A stretch of DNA of 64,000 nucleotides from Forficula auricularia (lineage: Eukaryota > Arthropoda > Insecta > Dermaptera > Forficulidae), in NCBI GenBank assembly GCA_024734495.1, contig JALMQS010000068.1, positions 2,899,501-2,963,500 on the forward strand, given 5' to 3'. The notes under the pieces are model-generated. The model had not been told where the DNA came from. It was given only the letters and a program-made list of their open reading frames with translations, and did not search any database. The stretch's first letter is position 1. Each line of letters begins with the position of its first letter. The position numbers and the translations under genes were made by a program. This document shows, piece by piece, positions 1 through 10,125 of this stretch.

Positions 1-290
1 TTTAATGAAAAAAATGTATTCGATTAATTTTTTCTTTCCTTAAAAGCAAATGAAAAGAATCTAGCGAAATTTCAAAAAAATAATTCCCTTATTTCATTGA
101 AAATATTTTAAAAATAATAAATTCTCTGAAAAGTAATTGGGGTAGAATGTCTGACCCTGTTATAGAAAGAAAAGGGTTCGAAATATAAGATTGGGCACTT
201 TCATAATAATCCCGGATACATGTGTAGACAAGTCCTGATCCATTGGAGACATTGAAACAAGCTCAAACACGAAATAAAGAATTTGCTATT
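1..290. other. Unannotated AT-rich DNA
   Basis: No coding, RNA or repeat signal was recognised in this stretch. Confidence 0.5.
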
Positions 291-291
291 A

Positions 292-640
292 ATCAAGTAT
301 AATACGAGTTTTATCAATAACGTCTACTTCTCCTTAACACAAGCTAACTATTTTAATACTAATAATAAAATTGCATGCAAAGTCTATTATATAGAGTTGA
401 AATATGTTAAAAAAATTACAAAATAAAAACACATGAAAAACAATTATACTCTCAATCTATCGATACAGTTTAAAACAGGTAGGTACAAAATAATTTTTTA
501 GTAAAAAAGTAAAATATAAGCTTTCAAAGCGATTCAATGCAAATGATTAAATTAGTCACACACCCACACACACACATATATATTTAATTTTTTGAATTCA
601 AGATACCTGAAAGATTGAAAGAAACATCGAATTCGAAACA
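292..640. repeat. Dispersed repeat, copy A
   Basis: This roughly 350-bp block is repeated in reverse complement at 57334-57676. The two copies share long stretches, including ATCGATAGATTG-type and GAAAGCTTATATTT-type words, a CA/TG microsatellite (about 559-583 here) and an ATTCGATGTTTCTTTC word. No coding potential or clear terminal repeat was found. The boundaries are where similarity fades by eye. Confidence 0.75.
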
Positions 641-1097
641 AAAATTACTAGAATAAAGTTCTAATGTTTATTAACCGATATGTAGGTACCAAATACTAAT
701 CAGCGGTTCCTTTTGTTAAAGTAATGGTCTAATGGTATGTTTTCCATTTTATTTCAATCAGTTGAACGGTGTCGACAAAAATAAATCTATACATTTGGTA
801 CATCCATACATCCATGCCCACAGACTAAATGAAAAATCGCTCTTTGGGTGCTTGGGCAAGACTTCATTTAATATTTGGCAAAACCAACAGGTGCCTAAAA
901 TTCAACCTGATTAAATACTATAATGGGTGACTTTGGATAAGAGCATAATTTACCCATCTATGGATAAAGTAAAAATAGGTAATTAAGATTTTTTTTCTAT
1001 TTTACTTTTTTCAATATAAATGCAATAAAATGTACAACTTTGCATAGTGGCCTTCTATTTATTCTCTTAATTAAGTCTTCTAATCGGATTCTTCAGT
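641..1097. other. Unannotated AT-rich DNA
   Basis: Nothing recognised. A 60-residue open frame at 732-914 has no family resemblance and is probably chance. Confidence 0.4.
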
Positions 1098-1109
1098 GTC
1101 ATCCTTTAA

Positions 1110-1477
1110 TTAATAGAGTAAAGGGTGTGTAGTTTCACAGCGAATGAAATAAAACTCCAAGAGGTTTATACAAACTCAATATATTTCGGATTATTAGTCC
1201 ATCATCAGGAGTTTACAAGTTAATACTAATAATAATTGAACGAGTGGTCACCATTCTTGACATTCAAATCATGTGTACCAATATAACAAAATATAACATT
1301 CAAATCTTACATACCAACCTAACACAAGAAAAACACCAATGAAATTAAAATTTAAAAAATTGTTTTACAAAGATTTTTCTTTTTTAATTATAAAATTATA
1401 GAAACTACACACCCTTTACTCTATTAATTAACATCATGTTTCACCTAAAACCTACACCACTTTCCATAAGTAAAAAA
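1110..1477. mobile_element. Hammerhead-bearing small insertion with 12-bp target duplication
   Basis: A 12-bp direct repeat, GTCATCCTTTAA, occurs at 1098-1109 and again at 1478-1489, so the DNA between them looks like one insertion. Inside, a perfect 29-bp inverted repeat (1108-1136 and 1401-1429, core AGTAAAGGGTGTGTAG) encloses a hammerhead-like motif on the minus strand. The right end carries the dispersed terminus GTTTCACCTAAAACC and finishes in an A-rich run. There is no coding capacity, so it must be non-autonomous. The small size, ribozyme and A-rich end suggest a retrozyme or Penelope-like derivative, although the inverted repeat would also suit a foldback element. A second copy of the left end lies at 22158-22190. 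Confidence 0.65.
1169..1217 (-). ncRNA. Hammerhead ribozyme motif (type I, minimal stem III)
   Basis: Read on the minus strand. Stem I is UGUAAACUC pairing with GAGUUUGUA (nine pairs, two of them G-U). The core CUGAUGA (plus-strand 1202-1208) is intact, followed by one extra U. Stem II is GGA/UCC with a 7-nt loop. GAAA lies at plus 1184-1187. Stem III is only a self-complementary AUAUAU. The cleavage trinucleotide is AUU. All invariant core positions are present. Hammerheads with such short stem III are known from Penelope-like elements and are thought to work as dimers. The extra nucleotide before stem II may lower activity. Confidence 0.65.
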
Positions 1478-1489
1478 GTCATCCTTTAA

Positions 1490-2037
1490 GTTTATTTAAT
1501 TATATTTAATTAACTGATAAATAATTGAGGACAAAATTTTTATCCGAATTCCCACACGTGTGGGTTTTATTAGAAAAGCACAGATTTTGATTAAAAGAAC
1601 ATGATGAATTTATGTATTGTTTTTCCTTAAAATAGCTGTCACTTAATAGTCATTGTCATTGTTTTGGCTTTGGGCGTGTATCTATAGAAAAAATTAATTT
1701 TTCTTAGAAAAATCTATGACGTCTTCATTCTGTTCTTGAATACTTTCCAAGTGTTGTTGCACGGACTGAAAAAGTCAATAATTTCTTCGATGTCACTATG
1801 TACATTGAAATCAACCAAACAGTGACAGTTTAAAGGGAAAAAGACTAAAGCGGTCTAGAGTACCTTATTAAATATGAATATTAAAATAAAAAACTTATTA
1901 CTTTCATTTTTAATTTGGGAGTACCTATGAAATTTACAGTTAGAATGTATTCGAAAAAAAATATTCCTGACTCAACAAAAGTTCTAGCTAAGTTTCTATT
2001 AATTTAACTTAGTTAAAATGTTCCCTCTTTGCAGGTA
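1490..2037. other. Unannotated DNA with a short perfect palindrome
   Basis: No gene seen. A 14-bp perfect palindrome with a CACGTG E-box core lies at 1551-1564; it is too short to call a functional site. Confidence 0.4.
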
Positions 2038-2128
2038 GTGTCTGCTCAATGAGAATTTTTACAGATTTTTAGCTATTATAATTTTGGAGTTACAGGTAGA
2101 TAAAATACTTACATATATCTTAGTGTTA

Positions 2129-3270
2129 GGGGACATCCATAAATTACGTCATACGAATTTCAGGATTTTTGAGACCCCCGGTCCTTGTCACAGTTGGTCA
2201 CATTTTTGTAACCCCCCCCTCCCTCACCCCTGGTGTGACGTCACAATTTTGCAATTTTAAATTTAGAAATTATTAAATTAAAATAGCACTTCCAAAATTA
2301 TTTATATATTTCTATTTAAAACAGTGGCGTGCGGATGTGGGATGCCGTGGATGCGGCACACCTATAAAATTTAAACATTTAGAGTATTTTCATAAATACA
2401 TGTATATTGTATACTAAGGTCAATTTCAAAATTTCAGAAGGATCTTTAAATTTTCAAATTATTATCCGTTATTTCAAATATTTGTAAAGAAAGCATTTTT
2501 TTGTTTTGAAAAGTATATTTTGGTGTTTGAGATGAAATAAAATTGTTGCATAGTTTCAAGGGGCAATTAAAATGAGTGATTTTTCCGAAAAGGGTGCCGA
2601 TAGAAGGTTTGAAGTCCCTGCCTGGTATATCTTCCAGTTCAATCATGTCAAAGACAAGTTCAGACGAGTTTTAGTCGAATAAAAATTGTTCTTTCTGAGA
2701 AACTATTATTATAAAAACTATTATTTTAAGAAAGAGATTCTTTGGAGTAATCCATACTAAGAACTCTCAATATATAAGATCGGAAATAACTAAGAATTCA
2801 ATAGACAATAAGTCATGCTAGAATTAATTTCTGACTCTTATCCACACTCACCCAAATCAGTATCCATTTGAGGTTAAGGTCCCAAAATATATTTTTTAAA
2901 AAATATAATGTTAAATTTGAAAAATAACGAAAATGATGCCTTATTCGAGAAAATTTACAAAAAAAAAGCAAAAATTAAAATAAAATTTCTAAAAATGAAG
3001 GTAGTTTTTTTGGACAGCATCCCCTGGTTGAAAAGTCACCAACCGCCACTGATTTAAAATCTTTTTTCATAAAATCAATAATATCAAGCATTTTAGAAAT
3101 TTTACAAAACAAACAAATCAAATGAACGATAAAAAATTTAATCATCTTGGGTCCATGGACATTTTAAATTTTTCGTTAGAGTTGAGTTTGAATACTTTAG
3201 ATTTATACATGTGACGTCACGAAGCTTATGACTCCCCCCCCCCTTAACGTGTGAAGTAATTTCTGGATTG
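2129..3270. mobile_element. Foldback element with CCATAAATTACGTCA-type ends, interrupted
   Basis: The left end at 2129 reads GGGGACATCCATAAATTACG. The right end near 3250-3270 is its imperfect inverse (GAAGTAATTTCTGGATTG). Both halves carry GTGACGTCAC near a run of C. I recall similar ends as common in insect genomes. The middle is split by the hAT element at 2322-3051. No coding sequence. Confidence 0.5.
2322..3051. mobile_element. Non-autonomous hAT element, family 1 copy 1
   Basis: Starts CAGTGGCGTGCGG and ends CCGCCACTG, giving hAT-like terminal inverted repeats. It is flanked by a perfect 8-bp target duplication ATTTAAAA (2314-2321 and 3052-3059), diagnostic of the hAT superfamily. At 730 bp it has no transposase. 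Related copies lie inverted at 32292-33102 (own 8-bp duplication) and truncated at 49180-49724. Short open frames inside are shadows. Confidence 0.9.
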
Positions 3271-3372
3271 ACAGTGCCTGGCATCTGATTGGCCATCCCA
3301 GTCCCTCCATTTACCATCTACCCTGTGTTAGTGGTAAAAAGCATTTACTTTGCGACATACAACCGGCCCTTA
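3271..3372. mobile_element. Right half of an AGGGCCGGTTGTATG-type MITE
   Basis: Matches the right half of the MITE at 51893-52061, including GATTGGCCATCCCAGTCCC and the end CGACATACAACCGGCCCT. The left half is missing next to the neighbouring foldback element. Confidence 0.65.
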
Positions 3373-3454
3373 GTAAGTTATAGACTCCAAAATTATAATA
3401 GCTAAAAATGTGTAAAAATTCTAGACGGTAGCTACTATTATAAGGATAATGTCT

Positions 3455-3716
3455 ACAGAGTTTCAAATTTTTTGAACCTTTACTTTAGCCGGAATAAAAA
3501 ATTGATCTTTCAATGCCATAAACCCAATGTTATTTAGATGGGAAACTTACATCTCTGTGCGGCACAGGTTAAAATTGAGATAGAAACTTGGAACTTGAGA
3601 GAGATTTTTTTTTATTAAATTTCTTACAGAACGAAAATTTTTTTTATTTATTTGGAACCATATAGATCCTCTGTCAGCGTAAAAATTCGAAAATACCCAA
3701 AATAAGGACCATACAG
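3455..3716. repeat. Dispersed repeat ending AATACCCAAAATAAGGACC, copy 1
   Basis: About 260 bp closely resembling 56885-57116 in the same orientation: shared GGAATAAAAAATTGATC, TTATTTAGATGGGAA and AATACCCAAAATAAGGACCA. No convincing coding sequence. Class unknown. Confidence 0.7.
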
Positions 3717-4784
3717 ACATGGTATTCAAAAATAATCATTTCAATTATATTCAAAGGGGTTTCAAAAATATGAAATTCCAGTGAAAATTCGAAATCGAAT
3801 TATTGAAGCCTTTTTTCTCGATTCTTGCAACTTTTTTTTTTTTAAACAGTTTCAGGGATTAAGTGGCCTACGAACATCAAATAATTGCTTAATCAAATTC
3901 GTGTTCAGCTTGAAAACCTTTTCTTTCTTGAACAAAAGCCAGATAGATAATGACGATGATCCTCTCATTTGCATAATATGTTAAATATTTACTCCCACAT
4001 TTCCTCAAACACTTCTATTAATTCCTATTTTCTATGACACTTTTCACTTTCATCCACTGATTAATTTCAAGCAGACAAAAGGGTCAACTTGATTTACCAG
4101 ACAAATTACATGTAGTATTTAAACGCATAAATTTTCACAGAGAAAGATTGTCCGCTGAGCTGGTATGGATTAGGGAGGATGGAGATAAATTCGTATATTA
4201 TATGAGTTGGATGAGAATTGATTTGAATATTTTATTTGATTCTCGGGCCAATCGATTATACATGCTGTTGGAGAATCTTGATAGATTTCTTTTTATTGAT
4301 AAAATTCGATATTAAAATAATTACGTGACTTCTATTATATCATGTCAGCCAACTTGGGCCTGTAAAGACAATGCTACATCGCCTGTCGAGTCAGTGACTT
4401 TATGGTTGATCGGTTCTCTCTGGCACAAAAACCACTTTTAGCCTAGTAGTTTTTAGAAAATGTTTTCCATATCTGGATTTAGTTAGGATATCTCAAAAAC
4501 GGAAAGATTTGGAAAGTTGGTTCTGCTTTTGAAATATTTTATTATCAAAACAAAGAGCCAATTTTATTTCGGACATCTCAGAACTTTCCGTTCAAAAATG
4601 CGGAAAATAGAACAAATCAAATCCTTCAATGGGAGTTTTCAAACGGGTGTAGCAAAAAGCTAAAATTCGTCAAATGACTATTATATTAATAAACTTCACC
4701 CTTGAGCGGAATTTTAACTCTCTAATTCTTCGCTGACAAATTATTGGAGAATCACATAAATTTCCCTAAAACCTACCAACCCAT
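3717..4784. other. Unannotated DNA
   Basis: No gene, RNA or repeat recognised. Small open frames lack any family signature. Confidence 0.4.
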
Positions 4785-4905
4785 AAATAAATAAATCTTT
4801 ATTCCTCGACCTGCTTAGAGGCACAAGTTCTCGGTGGCAAGATCCTCCAAACATCAATACAATCTAGCTACAATACATTAACCAACATCAATACAAATTA
4901 ATTAC
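4785..4905 (-). mobile_element. Probable LINE 3' end (minus strand)
   Basis: On the minus strand the segment ends in AATAAAGATTTATTTATTT after a moderately GC-rich stretch, the usual look of insect LINE 3' ends. It abuts the Penelope-like remnant. No coding sequence remains. Confidence 0.35.
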
Positions 4906-5123
4906 AACAATTTAACAAATAATAAACAAAAAAAAGAAAAAGAAATAAAAAATAGAAATGTATGCTCATTAACAAATAACATGACCATAGATTTCCATCA
5001 AAAGACAAAAAGTAATTTAAAAATTCCGCGCAAAAACCCGATACCAGGAGCAAGCGACGCATTAGCCATCCCGGCATTTGCCATAAGTTGTATATAATAT
5101 TCACTCCAGAAAAGAATCCACAA

Positions 5124-5632
5124 TGTCCCAGATTATATTCTCTTCCAAAAATTCACAAGTCTGAAAAATTGGAAGATATTCCAATTAGACCTGTAGTTAG
5201 TTATACAAATTCATCAATTACAAAACTTGATAAACAATTAAACAAAATATTTAAAGAAAAAAACTAAATTCATTCCCAAAAACTCAATTAAAAACTCACT
5301 TTCTGGCTGAATTTATCAACAATATAAATTCTATCCATGACAAAATTAAATTTACCAGCGAAATGGAAAAAGATAAAACACTAAATTATTTAGATGTAGA
5401 AATCAAAATTTCAAATAAAAAACATACTTTTGGAATATTTAGGAAACCCACGACCACAGACACAGCTATAAATAATAATTTCTGCAGACCTATCACACAC
5501 AAATTAGCAGGATTCCACTCAATGATTCATAGATTAACCAACATCCCTTTAGATAAAACAAATTTCAATAAAGAATTAGAAATAATAAAACAAATAGCCA
5601 CTAAAAACGGTTACGAGAGAAACTCTTATTGA
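5124..5632 (+). pseudogene. Penelope-like reverse transcriptase remnant, catalytic core deleted
   Basis: Translation beginning at 5124 gives RLYSLPKIHK and IPIRPVVSYTNS, the N-terminal palm motifs of Penelope-like reverse transcriptases. A frameshifted stretch, PKNSIKNS, follows near 5276. The frame then jumps (about 5303-5312) to EFINNINSIHDKIKFT, LNYLDVEI and FGIFRKPTTTDTA, which lie downstream of the active site in this family. The YxDD motif and its surroundings are therefore missing, indicating an internal deletion. A TGA at 5630-5632 breaks the frame before the endonuclease. The protein cannot function. Confidence 0.85.
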
Positions 5633-6192
5633 CAAACTATTAAAAAGAAAATTGAAAAGTCAACTCTGAATCTGATTTATTCCCAAATGTCCGAGCCAGA
5701 ATCAAAACCAAAATTAATAATCCCATACTATGGAAAAATTTCGGAAACTTTAAAATTAAAATTCAAAACTTTAGGATATCAAACTATTTTCAAATCCTCT
5801 AGAACATTGGGATCTGATATTAGCAATAATAAGAAAGACAAAATTCAAAAAATGGACAAAAAAGGTGTCTATTCCATAACATGTGGAGAATGTGATTCGA
5901 CCTATATAGGAAAAACAGAACGAAATTTAAACACACGCATTTCGGAACACAAAAGGGTTTTTAAAGGGGGTTCGGGGCATAGTGCATTTGCAGACCATTT
6001 AATCTCCGAGTAACATTGTTTTCCAGATGAATCAAATATTAAATTAATTAGATCAGAATTAGATCCCTTAATAATTAGGATTTTCGAATCGTTAGAAATT
6101 TTAAAATCATATAATAATTCACCAAAAAAATTCTTAAATCGGAAAATAGAAATTCCCGAAAGCTTTATTTTAAAAATAGCCGCTAAAATATA
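5633..6192 (+). pseudogene. Penelope-like GIY-YIG endonuclease remnant
   Basis: Continues in the same frame after the TGA at 5630-5632. It shows GVYSITCGECDSTYIGKT and LNTRISEHKR, the GIY-YIG core with the conserved Tyr, Gly and Arg and the CxxC knuckle typical of Penelope endonucleases. A TAA at 6011-6013 interrupts it. In frame beyond that, PLIIRIFESLEILK supplies the region with the catalytic Glu, ending at a stop near 6190. Two nonsense codons plus the deleted reverse transcriptase make this a dead copy. Confidence 0.88.
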
Positions 6193-6803
6193 ATTTTCAC
6201 AAACGCCACCTACAGCTAAAATAATAAAACCTTAGACCATATAAGATATAGACACGCCCTCTGCCACTCTCCACACAGAGTGAAGTGAGGCCAACATCAA
6301 CTAGAGAACGTGACGTCATCAGCAGGCAAGAACAACGAGAATAGCATGGGCGCTATAGGAATTATTATACATTGAGATAAATTTATCGTAGTTTAGATTA
6401 TTTATTTTGGATTCCAATAATCGCAAATTAATATTAAATTAATATACCAAAATATTTATTTATTTTTTTTAACAAAATGTTTTATTTAAATTACATATTT
6501 TAGAATAATTCCGGCATCGAGCAACACTCCCTTCCCATGTCCATATATATACAACAATATATTTTATTATTTTAATCAATTGTAGGTTACCAAAATATTT
6601 ATTAATTTCGAATGCTAAATCTAGTAAATAATTATTCCTTTTAAATACAGTTTTTTTTTAATCAATTGACGGAACATTCAACCAAGTTCATCATTTGATT
6701 TTACCAAATATTTTGTCAGTATAAAAATCGTAATTAAAGTAAGTCGAAAAAAATCGCAATATCATATTTATTAATGAAAAATATTTGAAAAATCGAGTTT
6801 TGA

Positions 6804-6846
6804 GAATTCGATATATTTAGGGGTGAGCCCATCATCAGGAGTCAAA
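6804..6846 (-). ncRNA. Degenerate hammerhead motif
   Basis: Minus strand: CUGAUGA, extra U, GGG/CCC stem II, then UAAA instead of GAAA, then UAUAUC and GAAUUC. The immediately following sequence (6861-6892, plus strand) carries the other half with intact CGAAATATATCGAATTC but no CUGAUGA. A related pair lies at 53029-53062. G12 is mutated, so it is probably inactive. Confidence 0.5.
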
Positions 6847-7265
6847 GAAAACTGAGTTTGGGCTCACCCCCGAAATATATCGAATTCAAAACTCAATTTT
6901 GTTTTATTTCTTTTTTTGTCAAACCTACCTCGCATCTTGCTCAAGTTTTATTATTATGATAAAATCATTGATTACTAAACAAAATCATTTTAGTAAATTT
7001 ACTCCTTATCCTGTTCGAATCTGTGTTTAAACATTCTCCTTGGTGTTATAATCTTATTTTACAATAATAAAAACTAATCATTTTAATCAAATTAATGATA
7101 TGATTTGATTCAATATCATTATCGTACATATGTTCTTTGTATGTTTCAAATACCGAGTCCCGAACATTACCCATAATAGTAAAGATTTGAGCATCTTATT
7201 TTTGAAAAGAGTTGGAGTGTTTTTTAAAAATGAGCTCGGGTTCAGATTAACAAATCAATTTTAAC

Positions 7266-7331
7266 CTAGAAAGAATTTAATTTTTAAGACAAAATCTTAG
7301 ATTCTGTCCTAAAAATTAAATTCTTTCTAGA
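7266..7331. repeat. Hairpin
   Basis: CTAGAAAGAATTTAATTTTT pairs with the inverse ending at 7331, about 28 bp per arm with a short loop. It lies in the spacer of the inverted repeat. Confidence 0.65.
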
Positions 7332-8085
7332 TTACCCATAATAGATATTATTAATTTGGTCATTAAATTTTTAAATAATAAATTACATAAATTAAACAAA
7401 TTAAATTTATCGAATTCTCAAAACTCAATTTTTCAAATATTTTTCATTAATAAATATGATATTGCGAATTTTTTTCGACTTACTTTAATTACGATTTTTA
7501 TACTGACAAAATATTTGGTAAAATCAAATGATGAACTTGGTTGAATGTTCCGTCAATTGATTCAAAAAACTGTATTTAAAAGGAATAATTATTTACTTGA
7601 TTTAGCATTCGAAATTAATAAATATTTTGGTAACCTACAATTGATTAAAATAATAAAATATATTCTTGTTGTATACATATGGACATGGGAAGGGAGTGTT
7701 GCTCGATGCCCGAATTATTGTAAAATATGTAATTTACCATAAATAAAACATTTTGTTAAAAAAAAAAAATATTTTGGTATATTAATTTAATATTAATTTG
7801 CGATTATTGGAATCCAAAATAAATAATCTAAACTACGATAAATTTATCTCAATGTATAATAATTCCTATTCCTATTCTCGTTGTTCTTGCCTGATGATGA
7901 CGTCACGTTCTCGAGTTGATGTTGGCCTCACCAAATCGACACCAGGGCGTGTCTATATCTTATATGGTCTAAGAATAAAACAAGTATAAATTTCAATTCT
8001 TAACTTGCCAACACTGTATATTTTCTTAACCTAACCACATGAAAGATTCTAACTTTTCATTCATAAATGAATTCCTGTGAAACCA

Positions 8086-8139
8086 TTGTAATAGATTGAT
8101 GAAGAGGGCAAAGCCCTCGAAACTATAGTCTCGTTATAA
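8086..8139 (+). ncRNA. Hammerhead ribozyme motif of the Penelope-like element
   Basis: Stem I: 8086-8095 pairs with 8131-8139 (nine pairs, one bulged A). Core UUGAUGA at 8096-8102 (first base U instead of C) and one extra A. Stem II GAGGGC/GCCCUC (six perfect pairs, AAA loop, 8104-8118). GAAA at 8119-8122. Stem III is A-U, C-G, U-A closing a 2-nt loop. Cleavage site GUC, ending at 8130. It lies about 110 bp beyond the inverted repeat, where Penelope hammerheads are expected. The C3 change would weaken the C3-G8 pair. Confidence 0.72.
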
Positions 8140-8235
8140 ATAAATAAAATTTATAATTCCAGCAGAAGACACACTCTTTTATATATAAAAATTCTGCTAC
8201 TCTCGGCAAAAACTTTCAATTTAATAACATATTAT

Positions 8236-9278
8236 AGAGACCGGATTTTATGCAGTAAAAACTGCCAAAATATGCCATAAAATATGGAGTTAAAAAGGCT
8301 AAAATATGCAAGCAATATGCAGCATACGTTGAAATATGCAAATATATGAACTAAAAAATTAAAATTGAAGACAAAAAGACTAAATCTTTGAAGGAGTGGT
8401 ATGAAAGAAATAAAATGATAGAGTAAATTATAGACACCAAGTCTCAAATACGTACTTTTATTGAGTAAAAAATTTCACAAAATTCTCATTATATTTAGTA
8501 TATTAAAAGATCTTTAAACTCAAAGAAATAATAGGTGCTCTTGAATAAAATCAACGTAATAAATATAATAATGTTTCAAAAATGTGATAGAAAAAATATG
8601 GGGGGGGGGGGGGCAGTTTTATTTAATACATACGATTGTATTGTATTGCTTTTATATTTTTTATATTAACAAGCTTTTCTTATTGACGTACAAATAATAA
8701 ACTAATAAAATAATACAAATATTTATCCGGCTATAATCTGATCACTACACTAATTTACACACACTTTCACACAACACACACGAACACTCAATGGCCAAAA
8801 TGGGCTATAGTTACAGAAGGCCATTAAAAAAATTAATAATAATAATAATAAAGAAACAATTAACAAAGGATCTCAAAAATAATTAAAATTTGTTTGTAAT
8901 TGTGAATAATTTATGTTTTCAAGTATTTTTCTAAATTATCTTCAGGTTATTATGTCTACGGTCACTTAAAATTGATTTATAAGATGAAAAGGAACATCCC
9001 ATATCCTCAGATGTAATAGGTGCAAATTTAAAGGAGCTTTATGTATATATTTCTTCATTTTTTTCATTCTTTCTCAGAAAAATTTACTTTTAAAAAATCT
9101 GTATTAGGCCCGAAAAAGGCAATATTTGTCAAAAAATCCTTCAAATATGCAATTTTATGCAATATTACTCTAATATGCAAAAATATGCAGTATAAAATTT
9201 AACCCATAGTATCCTAGATTCCCCTGGGTCGTATGAGGCGGCAAACGAAATATGCAATTGCATAACAATCCGGTCTCT
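8236..9278. mobile_element. TIR element with 9-bp target duplication, ATGCA-rich
   Basis: Ends AGAGACCGGATTTTATGCA and TGCATAACAATCCGGTCTCT are inverted. Both sides are flanked by ACATATTAT (8227-8235 and 9279-9287). The interior contains many ATATGCA words in its first and last 150 bp, a G15 tract near 8599-8613 and no recognisable transposase. A 9-bp duplication suits Mutator-like elements; if one base is chance, the 8-bp version would suit hAT. Confidence 0.8.
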
Positions 9279-9287
9279 ACATATTAT

Positions 9288-10125
9288 CTATATATGATTC
9301 AAATGTAAAAACATGTTGCAAGTTATAGCTAATTTTTCTATTTATAACATCCATGATATTAGCAGTAAAAAATTGTTAAAATTATAATATAAGTTGTTGA
9401 CACATTACTTTAAATATATATATATATATATATCTCAATTAATTCTTTCACTAGTGTATTAATCGTAACTTTTAATCTTCCAAGATCATACTATTAAAAC
9501 AATGAATAATAAACATATTTCATAAATTTTTTTAATATTCATAAAAAATAATGCATTGTTGATAGGGATCTCAAGATAAGAATGATGCCAATGGCGTGCA
9601 ATTGAATATACGAGGCAAGCTTCTGCATTCTTTCTCATACTTTCCATAAACAATCCGTTTCATGAACTTGGTATATCGCTACGAGATATATCAATAGTTT
9701 CCCGCATAAAACTCGTTAATCCAGCTGAGCAAGTGTAATAAACTAATAGAGACTGGGCCTGAGCTTCGTCATTCATTCACCTTCTCAGGGGAATCGATCG
9801 ATTCGGAAGAGATCTCTATAAATTACGATCTATAATATATGTAGCCATATTAAAAGTAATAAAGTTTTGATTAATCAAGTAATTACATGAAATAAAATGA
9901 AAGTCGAAACGAATTACAACATTTTTTCACTTTTAATCAAAACATGTTCAAAGATATGAACGCAACCAGCTATGCCTATGGAACATATTTGATCAAATAT
10001 TAGTTTATTTGAAGAAATTTAGCTGTTCAGACTGTTGCTGAACTGATACAATTTCCCCATCTTTTATCGAGTCATAATCTTTTTTTATTTTATTTTATTT
10101 TTTTAATTTTTTTTTTATGTAAAAG
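9288..10125. other. Unannotated DNA with a TA microsatellite
   Basis: No gene recognised. A short TA run lies at about 9415-9434. Poly-T tracts near 10081-10118 precede the LINE fragment. Confidence 0.4.

Larger units (their letters stand above)
2038..3434. repeat. Outer inverted repeat enclosing a nested transposon stack
   Basis: About 60 bp at 2038-2096 (core TTTTTAGCTATTATAATTTT) recurs in reverse complement at 3375-3434. Everything between is other mobile elements, so this is an older foldback-like unit that later received insertions. Confidence 0.65.
6226..7976. repeat. Long inverted repeat of the Penelope-like element
   Basis: About 590 bp at 6226-6819 is repeated in reverse complement at 7403-7976 with high identity (shared GCATCGAGCAACACTCCC and CAATTGACGGAACATTC). 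The roughly 580-bp spacer holds a hammerhead relic and small hairpins. Penelope-like elements often carry terminal repeats in inverted arrangement, which fits the adjacent coding remnant. Length differences between arms indicate small indels. Confidence 0.85.

Noticed and set aside
1551..1564. Perfect palindrome with E-box
   Set aside because: A 14-bp palindrome alone is weak evidence for a regulatory site.
2446..2646. 66-residue minus-strand open frame
   Set aside because: Internal to a non-coding hAT element; the frame is not kept in the copies at 32.8 and 49.3 kb.
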